Positions 35,149 to 42,849 of a stretch of DNA of 64,000 bases are shown in pieces; the first letter of the stretch is position 1; every line of letters starts with the position of its first letter. The notes under the pieces were generated by a model. The model was not told the DNA's origin and did no database searches. It saw only the letters and a list, made by a program, of their open reading frames with translations. The position numbers and the translations under genes were made by a program. This DNA is from Lachnospiraceae bacterium (lineage in GTDB: Bacteria > Bacillota > Clostridia > Lachnospirales > Lachnospiraceae). Where the stretch lies: NCBI GenBank assembly GCA_021202465.1, contig JAJQCZ010000009.1, positions 51,501 to 115,500 of the forward strand, in the 5' to 3' direction.

Positions 35149-37380
35149 ATGGAGCAGACGACGATCCTTGCAGAGCTGGAGCGAGAGGGCTATGTGGTGA
35201 TTCCCATCCGGGGGATCAGCATGCGCCCTCTTCTTCACGAGGAGTCTTCCCATGTCCTGATCCGGAAGCTGGAGGGCAGACCGCGGAAAAATGACGTGGT
35301 CCTCTACGTTCGTCCGAACGGCGTGCAGGTGCTGCACCGCGTTCTGGGATTTGACGGGGATGTGTGTCTGATCCGCGGGGACAATACCTTCGGCTTCGAG
35401 CGGGTGCCTCTGTCTGCGGCGAAGGGCGTCATGGAGACGGCCTGGCGCGGGAAACGTGAGGTGCAGACGACGGATTTTTCCTATCGGCTGTATGTAGGAT
35501 TCTGGAACCTGATCTATCCGCTGCGGCTTTTAAAACACCGGGCGAAAACGGGGGTGATTCACCTCGGGAAGCTCCTGCTCGGCGATACGTCGCTGGCCTG
35601 GGTCATCCGCATGGCGAGGCGCAGCCTTGCAGGAATTCTGTTTCTGACGCTGTGCACGGGGGCCAATGCATTTCTGTCGGTTCTGCTGGCTCTGGTGATG
35701 CGAAATGCCATTGATTTCGCGGTGGCGCTTGACCGCGGCGGATTTCTGCGGTGGGTCGGGATCTTTCTGGGGATCATCCTCGTGCAGATCGCTCTGCGCG
35801 CGGTCATCCGTCAGCAGGATGAGAGCATCCGCTCCTCGCTGGAGAACCGGCTGAAGGAGCACACCTACGGAAATATTCTCCGCAGCAGCTACAGCGGGCT
35901 GAAGACCTTTCACACCGGGGAGCTGCAGAACCGCATGACCAGCGACACGAAGGTCGTGGCAGACTATGCCACCGACCTGATCCCGGGCATCTGCTCCATG
36001 GCGGTGCAGCTGGTCTGCGCGCTGGTGATCCTGATGGTGCTTGACTGGCGCTTCGGAAGTCTGTTTCTGGTCGGCGGCCTCGTGATGCTGGGTGTGACAT
36101 TTCTCTTTCGGCGCCGGATGAAGCGTCTCCACAAGGAGGTGCAGGAATCGGATGGGCGGCTGCGCGCCTGGCTGCAGGAGTCGGTGGAGAGTCTGCTGAT
36201 TCTGAAGAGCTTCGAGGCGGAGACGATGGCGGTGGAGCGGACGGAGGAGAAGACGGCCGAACACAAGAGGAGCCGTATGCGGCGGCGGACCTTTTCCAAT
36301 CTCTGTAACGTCGGCTTCGGTGCGGTCATGCAGGGGAGCTATCTCTTCGGGCTGGCGTGGTGCGGTTTCGGCATTTTAAATGGGACGCTGACCTACGGCA
36401 CGCTGACGGCGGTGCTGGAGCTGATCAGCCAGATTCGCAGCCCCTTTGCCAATATTTCCGGTTTTGTGCCGCAATATTATTCCATGCTGGCCTCGGCGGA
36501 AAGGCTGATTGAGCTGGAACAGCTGCCGAAGGACAGTCAGATGGCGCAGGAGCTGCCGGAATGCCGGGGGCTTCATGCCCGGAACCTGACCTTTATCTAC
36601 GAGGACGGCGAGGAAGAAGTGATCAGCGACGCTTCCTTCGATATTGAGAAGGGGGAGATCGTCGCGCTGACCGGCATTTCCGGGATCGGCAAGAGTACGC
36701 TGCTGAAGCTGCTGCTGGGAATTTATACGCCGGTGTCGGGGCGGCTGTATGCTGAGACGGAGACTTTCCGAATGCCGGAGCAGGTCGATGGGGACATCTG
36801 TGAGAAAGGGCGCTCCGGAGAGATTGGGCTTCAATCTGTGCGGGGCGAGCGGGACATCGATGCCTCCACGCGCGGCTGGTTTTCCTATGTGCCGCAGGGC
36901 AATATGCTGATGTCCGGTACGATCTATGAGGCGGTGGATTTCCTCCATGCGGCGCCGTATACGAAGGAGCAGCGGGAGCGCGTGCAGTGGGCCTGCCGGA
37001 TTGCCTGTGCGGATGATTTCATTCAGGAGCTGCCGAACGGATATAACACGGTGCTGGGGGAGAAGGGCGCCGGTTTGTCGGAGGGGCAGATGCAGCGCAT
37101 CGCGATCGCGCGGGCGGTGTATCGGAACGCGCCGGTGCTGCTGCTGGACGAAGCTACCTCGGCGCTGGATGAGGACACGGAACACCGGCTTCTGGAGAAT
37201 CTGAGAAGTCTGGGCAATCTGACCGTGCTGATCGTCACGCACCGTCCGGCGGCGACAAGGATCTGCGGGAAGAAGCTGGTCTTTGAACGCGCGCACATTT
37301 CCGTGGAGAACACGGAATCGGACGGGAAGACAGAGGGCACGAAGGATGAAGCGGCCGGGCACTTCGGAGGTAGGACATGA
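35149..37380 (+). CDS. S26 signal-peptidase-like domain fused to an ABC exporter
   Basis: The 743-residue protein combines two functions. Residues 1-110 form an S24/S26 serine peptidase domain with nucleophile Ser24 (RGISMRPLL) and VLHRVLGFDGDVCLIRGDN, where His63 takes the place of the bacterial Lys, as in the ER/SipW type. Residues ~150-430 are an ABC exporter membrane domain. The ATPase has TGISGIGKSTLLKLLLG (Walker A, ~509), LSEGQMQRIAIARA (signature, ~643), VLLLDEATSALDE (Walker B) and IVTHRP. By analogy with C39-peptidase ABC transporters (PCATs), it would cut a leader and export the peptide. The two domains are continuous in one frame. The start follows GAGAAACGAGGACTGAGAA. Confidence 0.88.
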   Translation: MEQTTILAELEREGYVVIPIRGISMRPLLHEESSHVLIRKLEGRPRKNDVVLYVRPNGVQVLHRVLGFDGDVCLIRGDNTFGFERVPLSAAKGVMETAWRGKREVQTTDFSYRLYVGFWNLIYPLRLLKHRAKTGVIHLGKLLLGDTSLAWVIRMARRSLAGILFLTLCTGANAFLSVLLALVMRNAIDFAVALDRGGFLRWVGIFLGIILVQIALRAVIRQQDESIRSSLENRLKEHTYGNILRSSYSGLKTFHTGELQNRMTSDTKVVADYATDLIPGICSMAVQLVCALVILMVLDWRFGSLFLVGGLVMLGVTFLFRRRMKRLHKEVQESDGRLRAWLQESVESLLILKSFEAETMAVERTEEKTAEHKRSRMRRRTFSNLCNVGFGAVMQGSYLFGLAWCGFGILNGTLTYGTLTAVLELISQIRSPFANISGFVPQYYSMLASAERLIELEQLPKDSQMAQELPECRGLHARNLTFIYEDGEEEVISDASFDIEKGEIVALTGISGIGKSTLLKLLLGIYTPVSGRLYAETETFRMPEQVDGDICEKGRSGEIGLQSVRGERDIDASTRGWFSYVPQGNMLMSGTIYEAVDFLHAAPYTKEQRERVQWACRIACADDFIQELPNGYNTVLGEKGAGLSEGQMQRIAIARAVYRNAPVLLLDEATSALDEDTEHRLLENLRSLGNLTVLIVTHRPAATRICGKKLVFERAHISVENTESDGKTEGTKDEAAGHFGGRT

Positions 37381-38342
37381 GCGATATGAAAACGAAGATT
37401 CGAAATGTTGTCTGTGCGATCTGCTGCCTGCTGGTTGCGGGCGCGGTGGCCTATATGATTTACTCGGACCGTCAGGAGGAAGCGGCGCAGACGGCTCTGG
37501 CGGAGTCGCTGCAGGCGGAGGCGCGGCCCTATGAGAATCAGCTGCAGGAGCTGCGCTCCGAATGGAATGATCTGGAGAACAGCGTTTCCTATTCCAGTGA
37601 GGAAGCGCGTCTTCTGGTCGGTTTCCTCGTTTCTGAGGTGTCAGATATTTCTTATATTGAAGAAAAGGCGGCAGCTTATGATTTTGCCCCGGTGCTCATT
37701 CTGGACTGCACGGAGGAGCTGACGGAGATCGAGGCTCTCGTGGAGGCGGCGGATACTGGCTGGGAAATCATGCTGTACGCGTCCGGCTTCTCGAAGGACG
37801 TGAACGATGAGGTGCTGGCGGTCATGTCTTATCTGAATTCTGTGGAGAGGGAGTACGTGGACGTCTTCTTCCTACGGGATGATTTCTGTACCACGTCCAA
37901 CCTGCAGCTTCTGCAGGACGACGGATTCATCGGGTATACCAGCTATCACAGCGCCTCTCCCACGGAGGGACAGACCGACGAGGGGATGGTTTATTTTGAT
38001 TATTCATATCTGACGACATCGGGCACCTCGGTGACGAGCCGGATCTCCGCACTCTACAGCGGCAAAACGTCGATGCTCGTTGTCTTCGATATGGCGAGTA
38101 TCAATTCCGGCGCGCTGTCGGAATCCTATGTGACTTCTCTGCTTGACACGATGCAGAGCTATGCGGAGAAAGAGGACTGTTCCTTCTCCACGATCGCAGA
38201 GACGGTGCAGAGGCTGTCGGAGGTTCTGGCTATCGAGGAGGAGAACCAGAAGGAGTATGAGGAGCAGGCGACTGAGCTGCAGGAGCAGATCGAGGCGCTG
38301 GAGGAGACCATCGCGGAGATATATGCGCGGCTGGAATATTGA
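37377..38342 (+). CDS. Membrane-anchored coiled-coil protein of the peptide island
   Basis: The 321-residue protein overlaps the exporter stop by four bases (ATGA) behind GGAGGTAGGAC, so it is coupled to it. An N-terminal segment VVCAICCLLVAGAVAYMIYS anchors it, and a Glu/Gln-rich coiled coil follows. A central alpha/beta region (FAPVLILDCTEELTEIEALV, then GWEIMLYASGF) weakly resembles a degenerate polysaccharide-deacetylase barrel, without clear metal ligands. A second coiled coil ends the protein (EEQATELQEQIEALEETIAE). The layout suggests an accessory partner of the exporter in the cell envelope, perhaps like HlyD-type adaptors, but I do not recognise a family. Confidence 0.6.
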   Translation: MSDMKTKIRNVVCAICCLLVAGAVAYMIYSDRQEEAAQTALAESLQAEARPYENQLQELRSEWNDLENSVSYSSEEARLLVGFLVSEVSDISYIEEKAAAYDFAPVLILDCTEELTEIEALVEAADTGWEIMLYASGFSKDVNDEVLAVMSYLNSVEREYVDVFFLRDDFCTTSNLQLLQDDGFIGYTSYHSASPTEGQTDEGMVYFDYSYLTTSGTSVTSRISALYSGKTSMLVVFDMASINSGALSESYVTSLLDTMQSYAEKEDCSFSTIAETVQRLSEVLAIEEENQKEYEEQATELQEQIEALEETIAEIYARLEY

Positions 38343-38368
38343 GCCATCAGAGCCTTGCTATAGACGTC

Positions 38369-38424
38369 GGGCGGCACATGGGTGTTCGGACAGCTGAAAC
38401 AGTCCTCACACCCATGTGCCGCCC
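38369..38424. repeat. Constant-loop palindrome, copy 2
   Basis: Perfect 17-bp arms (38369-38385 and 38408-38424, GGGCGGCACATGGGTGT and its complement) flank a 22-base centre (38386-38407) that differs from copy 1 at two positions. It lies 27 bases past the last gene of the island, mirroring copy 1 at the other end. Confidence 0.85.
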
Positions 38425-38545
38425 TTACTTATTGCATTCTGATCATTGGGACAGTCCTCACACTCATGTGCTGCCCTTACTTATTGCATTCTGATCATTG
38501 GGACAGTCCTCACACTCATGTGCTGCCCTTACTCAATGCATTCGG
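38399..38545 (+). repeat. 52-bp tandem repeat
   Basis: A unit beginning ACAGTCCTCACAC-CATGTGC recurs at 38399, 38451 and 38503, a period of exactly 52 bases. The units contain TTGCATTCTGATCATTGGG. The first unit starts inside palindrome copy 2; the third is cut short. Degenerate pieces with GAAACAGACC-CGGGTGACAC continue to about 38610. Confidence 0.85.
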
Positions 38546-38579
38546 ACCTCTGAAACAGACCTCGGGTGACACATGGCGT

Positions 38580-39155
38580 TCAGACAGCTGAAACAGACCG
38601 CGGGTGACACAGGTCACATTCTGCGCCGTGGGCGTTGAGGACGCCGATGGCCTGCAGGTAGGAGTAGATGATCGTGGAGCCGACGAAGCTCATGCCGCTT
38701 TTTTTCAGGTCCCGGGAGATTGTGTCGGAGAGGGGAGAGGTCGTGCGGAGGTGATAATCCTCCGTGAGAACCTTACCGTCCGTAAAGCCCCAGATATATG
38801 CGTCAAACGACCCGCATTCCCGCTGTATTTCCCGGAAAACACGGCTGTTGCGGATCGCCGCTTCGATTTTGCGCCGGTTGCGGACGATGCCGGGGTTGCC
38901 GAGTAACTCCACGCATTTGGCCTCGTCGTAGCGGCAGACTTTTTCCACGTCAAATCCGTCGAAGGCGGCGCGGAAATTCTCCCGCTTATTCAGGATACAT
39001 TCCCAGGACAGACCGGCCTGAAAGCTCTCTAAGATCAAAAGCTCGTAGAGCTTCTGGTCGGAGTGCTCCGGGACGCCCCATTCTTCGTCGTGATAACGGA
39101 TGTAGAGCGGATTCTTCAGGTTGACGTAGTGGCAGCGGTGGTTGATTTCGTTCAT
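38580..39155 (-). CDS. tag: DNA-3-methyladenine glycosylase I
   Basis: The 191-residue enzyme excises 3-methyladenine from alkylated DNA. It has RCHYVNLKNPLYIRYHDEEW, the core LLILESFQAGLSWECILNKR and FVGSTIIYSYLQAIGVLNAH. The zinc-snap ligands are present as Cys (RCH), His (YHDEEWG) and the C-terminal H-x3-C (HGAEC). The last residues (SVSAV) and the stop codon lie inside a copy of the palindrome core (38580-38601), so a repeat has replaced the native 3' end. The ATG at 39155 has only a distant AAGGAT upstream. Confidence 0.92.
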   Translation of the reverse strand: MNEINHRCHYVNLKNPLYIRYHDEEWGVPEHSDQKLYELLILESFQAGLSWECILNKRENFRAAFDGFDVEKVCRYDEAKCVELLGNPGIVRNRRKIEAAIRNSRVFREIQRECGSFDAYIWGFTDGKVLTEDYHLRTTSPLSDTISRDLKKSGMSFVGSTIIYSYLQAIGVLNAHGAECDLCHPRSVSAV

Positions 39156-39219
39156 GATGCGTATCTTTATCCTTCGTCTGACATATTTTGTTTTTCCATT
39201 TTCTGATAAATGATGTTGG

Positions 39220-40410
39220 TCAGTGTGAATGCTTCTTTGCCTTTCCTCCGTGTCTTCCCCAGGCGAGATAATAAATCGGCAGGGCAACAAGGGTCACGCC
39301 GGAGGCCACATAGTACATGGCAGTATAACCTGTTGCACCGGCGACGGCTCCAAGGATGGTTGGTCCCAGTCCCATGCCGCCATCGCAGAATACCCAGAAG
39401 GTAGAAACTGCATAGGAGCGGCGCTCAGGGCTTGCCTGACGGCAGGCGATGGAATTGCAGCAGGAATTCAATGTACCATAGCCCAGACCGCATCCGATCG
39501 CACAGAGGACGATCGTGAACATGCAGGGTAGCCAGGCAATTAAAAACAAACCGATTGCCTGCGCGATAATGCCGGGATAAATGATGACATTGTCTCCGTA
39601 TTTATCCTGAATTTTCCCGGCCGTCGGGCGCGTGCAGATCAATACAACTGCATACATCAGAAAGAAGTATGAAAACTCCGAGGTCAGATTCGTTTCGACG
39701 GAATACAGACGATAAAAGGACATCACTGCAACATACCCAAAAGCAAACAGGAACATGCAGAACGAGATGGGGACAGCCTTGACCTCGAAAATCCGATTCA
39801 GTCCGGCAGCGTCCGGTTCCCGTCGCTCTGTTTTCTGCACGCCGGGATCGATCTCCTTAAAATCCATGGCTAAAATAAACAGGAGCATCAGGGCGGAGAA
39901 GATAATGGTCATGATAAAGCATCCGGTTGGCCCGAAAGTATCGTATATATAGGCTCCGGCATATGGTCCGCTGGCTATGGCCAGCGTCGGCGCCAGCATA
40001 AAATAACCGGAAGCCTCTCCATAGCGGCTCTTCGGCAGAATCGACATCCCGATCGTCAGAATAATATTGGCAGCGCCTCCGTATCCAAGGCCATGGATAA
40101 AGCGGACGAGAAGCAGGACTGCCACATTATCCACCAGAAAATAACACGCACAGGCAGCCAGGTGAAGCAGCATAAAGGTAACGGCAAATCGCCTCCAGCC
40201 CCATCTTTGCGCTCCGCTGCCGGCGTATAGCCTGGAAAAGATCCCTCCGATCGTATAAATGCCGGTAACCATCCCGGCAACCATCGTCGAAGCTCCAAAG
40301 GCTGTTGTATATTCTGACATCGTTGACATCAGCATGTACATGATGTTCGAGACAAAAAACAGCGCCAGAAAGATGCAGCAGAAATTTTTTGTTATGATCT
40401 TATCTTTCAT
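39220..40410 (-). CDS. Major facilitator superfamily permease
   Basis: The 396-residue protein has 12 hydrophobic segments. The loop between helices 2 and 3 reads GGIFSRLYAGSGAQRWGWRR, a variant of the MFS GxLaDrxGrr motif, with its second-half counterpart at TRPTAGKIQDKYGDN. The overall pattern resembles sugar/drug proton antiporters of the YfkF/AraJ kind. The ATG follows GGGGGGAACAGATTT. It is transcribed alone towards tag with about 64 bases between them. The substrate is unknown. Confidence 0.88.
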   Translation of the reverse strand: MKDKIITKNFCCIFLALFFVSNIMYMLMSTMSEYTTAFGASTMVAGMVTGIYTIGGIFSRLYAGSGAQRWGWRRFAVTFMLLHLAACACYFLVDNVAVLLLVRFIHGLGYGGAANIILTIGMSILPKSRYGEASGYFMLAPTLAIASGPYAGAYIYDTFGPTGCFIMTIIFSALMLLFILAMDFKEIDPGVQKTERREPDAAGLNRIFEVKAVPISFCMFLFAFGYVAVMSFYRLYSVETNLTSEFSYFFLMYAVVLICTRPTAGKIQDKYGDNVIIYPGIIAQAIGLFLIAWLPCMFTIVLCAIGCGLGYGTLNSCCNSIACRQASPERRSYAVSTFWVFCDGGMGLGPTILGAVAGATGYTAMYYVASGVTLVALPIYYLAWGRHGGKAKKHSH

Positions 40411-40524
40411 AAATCTGTTCCCCCCTACTGTTGGAAAGCTGGATTATAAAATACAGCTTATAGAAATTATAACATTTCGTCCGGGGGGATGTAAGTTCTA
40501 ATTCCTGCCTGAAAAAGAGAGCCT

Positions 40525-40553
40525 GGAGAAATGTAAGCCCGGCCAGTGCCATC
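40525..40553 (+). repeat. Truncated copy of the 41074 palindrome (left arm only)
   Basis: GTAAGCCCGGCCAGTGCCAT followed by CCCTCGAAG matches the left arm and first loop bases of the palindrome at 41074 with a few changes. The right arm is missing. Confidence 0.7.
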
Positions 40554-40684
40554 CCTCGAAGTAGTAACAAATGAAGCATGTTATTTTCGGTTCGTTAGCA
40601 TATAATAAATCAGGCATGCGGCAAAGCATGCCAGTGAAAAAGGCTTGGTTTGGTTGATTTCCTGCAGAAAAACCGGGAAATTCA

Positions 40685-40711
40685 TTGACGAAAGCTTTTT
40701 TCTGTTATAAT
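40685..40711 (+). promoter_or_regulatory. Promoter of the candidate ncRNA
   Basis: TTGACG (40685-40690) and the consensus TATAAT (40706-40711) are spaced by 15 bases. The short spacing is unusual but both hexamers are strong. No start codon with a ribosome binding site follows. Confidence 0.65.
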
Positions 40712-40717
40712 TTTATT

Positions 40718-40893
40718 AGAGGATAGCGGCGATGACCAGCTATCGTGGCGATGAAGCAGTTGACTGTGTCGGAAGGCAGCCCCCTGTCGAGCCAGCCCGT
40801 GGGTTATGCGGTTACCACAAACCGACTAGATTCTCCGGAATCGAATAAAAACGCTTGAGCGAGAGCCTTGCAATGGCAAGGCTCTTTCTTTTT
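40718..40893 (+). ncRNA. Candidate structured ncRNA of about 175 nt, family not recognised
   Basis: A promoter is followed by a stretch without any good frame and then by a perfect intrinsic terminator. Visible hairpins are GATAGC/GCTATC (about 40722-40744), CGGTT-ACCACA-AACCG, GATTC-TCCG-GAATC and the terminator. The middle contains two GGCGATGA copies and GTCGGAAGGCAGCC. I compared it by memory with SRP RNA, 6S RNA, tmRNA, RNase P, T-box and the common riboswitches and found no fit. The TCGGAAGG motif recalls the SRP tetraloop but the AGCAG element is absent. It may be a trans-acting sRNA because no gene follows closely on the same strand. Confidence 0.65.
40862..40893 (+). terminator. Terminator of the candidate ncRNA
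   Basis: A perfect 10-bp stem, AGAGCCTTGC with GCAAGGCTCT (loop AATG), is followed by TTCTTTTT. Confidence 0.92.
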
Positions 40894-41073
40894 CAGATTG
40901 GAGGCGCAGGATGGACGGACAAGCTATGGATATTCTGCATCAGGCTGCTTTTGTATGGGATGAATTCCTTCCGATTGACCATTTGAAACCATTGTGTATA
41001 TTGTACCATCCTGCCTGACAAATTACCATTCAAAGTTGCAAAAGACAAGCCAATATAATATACACCAACGTAA

Positions 41074-41139
41074 GCCCGACCAGCGCCCATCCCTCGAAGA
41101 CTGTTTCAGCTGTCTGAGAGGGATGGGCGCTGGTCGGGC
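41074..41139. repeat. Constant-loop palindrome, copy 3 (reverse orientation)
   Basis: Perfect 22-bp arms (41074-41095 and 41118-41139, GCCCGACCAGCGCCCATCCC...) flank a 22-base centre (41096-41117) with the core GACTGTTTCAGCTGTC. This centre is exactly the reverse complement of the centre of copy 1. The arms are unrelated to those of copies 1 and 2. A right-half remnant with CTGTTTCAGCTGTCCGA lies at about 41153-41195. Confidence 0.87.
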
Positions 41140-41326
41140 GTCGTCCTCTACCCTCTGTTTCAGCTGTCCGAAGACCTATGCACGGTGGCCGGGCGTCCCT
41201 TTGTCTGTCTATCTCTTCATAAAATCTTCCGGATTTTTTGCGCTTGCAGGGCTTGAATAAGCGCCGGGAATCCGATAAAATGAGTAGCAGACAGAAGGGC
41301 TGCCGTTTCCGGGGAAAGGAAGCGAC

Positions 41327-41983
41327 ATGTCAAAAAAGCAACAAAAGTGGAAGATGAGAGGACTCCTGCGGCAGATTCTGGCTGCGGGTATCCTGTGTCT
41401 GGCCCTGACGGGCTGCAGCGGCGCTCCGGTCGGAGCAGTTCTGGGGGAGCCCCTGGGAGGTGAGACCGCCGAAGCAGCTGTTCCGGAGGAAACCGAAACC
41501 GCAGGGAATGCTCCGGAGACGGCGGAAAGCGCGGCGCAGACGGAAGAAGTTTATGTTTATGTCTGCGGCTGCGTGGCGGCGCCGGGCGTCTATGCCCTGC
41601 CGGTTTCGGCCCGGGTGCAGGATGCGGTAGAGGCTGCCGGAGGCTTCGATGAGGGGGCTGACACGGAATACTGGAACTTGGCGGAGCCGGTCAGCGACGG
41701 AGAGCAGATTCGGATACCGACCCTCTCAGAGAGCGAAAGCATGGAGGAGCGGGCCGTTTCAGAGGCCGCCGCGGCGGAGGAAACTGCCTCCGGTCTGGTG
41801 AATCTGAACACGGCCACCCGGGAAGAGCTGATGACTCTGACAGGCATCGGGGAGGCCAAAGCGGATGCGATTCTGGCTTACCGGGAGGAAAATGGAGCTT
41901 TCGCGTCCATCGAGGAGATCATGAACGTCTCCGGCATCAAGGAAGCGGGATTCGAGAAGATAAAGGATCAGATTACGGTCTGA
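41327..41983 (+). CDS. comEA: ComEA-type DNA-binding lipoprotein
   Basis: The 218-residue protein has a signal peptide with lipobox LCLALTGCSGAP and an Ala/Glu-rich spacer. A SLBB domain follows (VYVYVCGCVAAPGVYALP, then RVQDAVEAAGGFDEGAD). The C-terminal helix-hairpin-helix pair of ComEA reads GLVNLNTATREELMTLTGIG and ADAILAYREENGAFASIEEI. ComEA binds incoming double-stranded DNA at the membrane for competence. A lipid anchor in place of the usual N-terminal helix is notable. comEC lies 3.3 kb downstream, with a two-component system and a lipoprotein gene between. The ATG follows GGAAAGGAAGCGAC. Confidence 0.9.
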   Translation: MSKKQQKWKMRGLLRQILAAGILCLALTGCSGAPVGAVLGEPLGGETAEAAVPEETETAGNAPETAESAAQTEEVYVYVCGCVAAPGVYALPVSARVQDAVEAAGGFDEGADTEYWNLAEPVSDGEQIRIPTLSESESMEERAVSEAAAAEETASGLVNLNTATREELMTLTGIGEAKADAILAYREENGAFASIEEIMNVSGIKEAGFEKIKDQITV

Positions 41984-42074
41984 TCGAAGAGGCCCGGAAG
42001 GGTCAGACGGCAGACCTCCGACTGCGCGGGAGGCATGGGAAACCGTCGCATACAGCGCGGGGGGAAGGGACATC

Positions 42075-42767
42075 ATGGCGAACAGAGTTCTGGTAGTGGA
42101 CGATGAGAAACTGATTGTGAAGGGAATCCGTTTCAGTCTGGAACAGGAAGGAATGGAGGTAGACTGTGCGTATGACGGCGGCGAGGCGGTTCGTCTGGCG
42201 AAGCAGAATGACTACAGCGTGATTCTGCTGGATCTGATGCTGCCGGTATTGGACGGACTGGAGGTCTGCCAGCAGATCCGGGAATTCTCGGATGTGCCCA
42301 TTATCATGCTGACCGCCAAGAGCGACGACATGGACAAGATCCTGGGTCTGGAGTACGGCGCGGATGACTATGTGACCAAGCCCTTCAATATCCTGGAGGT
42401 AAAGGCGCGGATCAAGGCCATCCTGCGGAGGAACAGTAAGACGAAGGAGAAGGCCGAAGAGAAATCTCACCGCCTGCGTGTGCGTGAACTGGAGATGGAC
42501 ACCGAGAGCCGGCGCGTATTCCGCAATGGCCAGGAGGTGGACCTGACTGCGAAAGAGTTCGACCTGCTGGAACTGCTTCTCACCCATCCGGGCAAGGTAT
42601 ACAGCCGCGAACAGCTGCTGAACATCGTGTGGGGCTTTGAGTACCCCGGCGACGTCCGGACCGTGGACGTCCACGTGCGGAGACTGCGGGAGAAGATCGA
42701 GGCGAACCCCAGTGATCCCAGATATGTCTACACGAAATGGGGTGTCGGTTATTTCTACAAAGACTAA
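42075..42767 (+). CDS. OmpR/PhoB-family response regulator
   Basis: The 230-residue protein has a receiver domain (RVLVVDDEKLIVKGIRFSLE, phosphoacceptor in VILLDLMLPVLDGLE, Lys in DYVTKPFN). A winged-helix output domain follows (LTAKEFDLLELLLTHPGKVY, then VDVHVRRLREKIE). The start follows GGGGGGAAGGGACATC. The histidine kinase gene follows immediately or overlaps. The target genes are unknown; the downstream lipoprotein gene and comEC are candidates. Confidence 0.95.
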   Translation: MANRVLVVDDEKLIVKGIRFSLEQEGMEVDCAYDGGEAVRLAKQNDYSVILLDLMLPVLDGLEVCQQIREFSDVPIIMLTAKSDDMDKILGLEYGADDYVTKPFNILEVKARIKAILRRNSKTKEKAEEKSHRLRVRELEMDTESRRVFRNGQEVDLTAKEFDLLELLLTHPGKVYSREQLLNIVWGFEYPGDVRTVDVHVRRLREKIEANPSDPRYVYTKWGVGYFYKD

Positions 42768-42849
42768 GGAAGAGAAAAGTCGGGAGCGGGCGGAGCGCAG
42801 GCAGAATCGCCTGGAGAAAAAACAGAGACGAAAGTCCCGGGGCGGAAGC

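Larger units (their letters stand above)
40411..41326. other. Long intergenic region with ncRNA and repeats
   Basis: No protein gene is convincing in these 916 bases. They hold a partial hairpin repeat (about 40525-40553), a promoter/ncRNA/terminator unit (40685-40893), a complete palindrome (41074-41139) and a right-half repeat remnant (about 41152-41195). A 35-codon frame at 40911 is too weak to call. Confidence 0.6.

Noticed and set aside
38399..38545. CRISPR array
   Set aside because: The three 52-bp units are nearly identical along their whole length with no variable spacers, and no cas genes are present.
40718..40893. Signal recognition particle RNA
   Set aside because: TCGGAAGG resembles the SRP tetraloop, but the conserved AGCAG side and the long closing helix are missing.
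40911..41018. A 35-codon frame (MDGQAMDILHQAAFVWDEFL...) after the ncRNA terminator
   Set aside because: It has a GGAGGCGCAGG upstream, but the spacing is poor, composition is unremarkable and it lies among repeat remnants; support is too weak to list as a gene.
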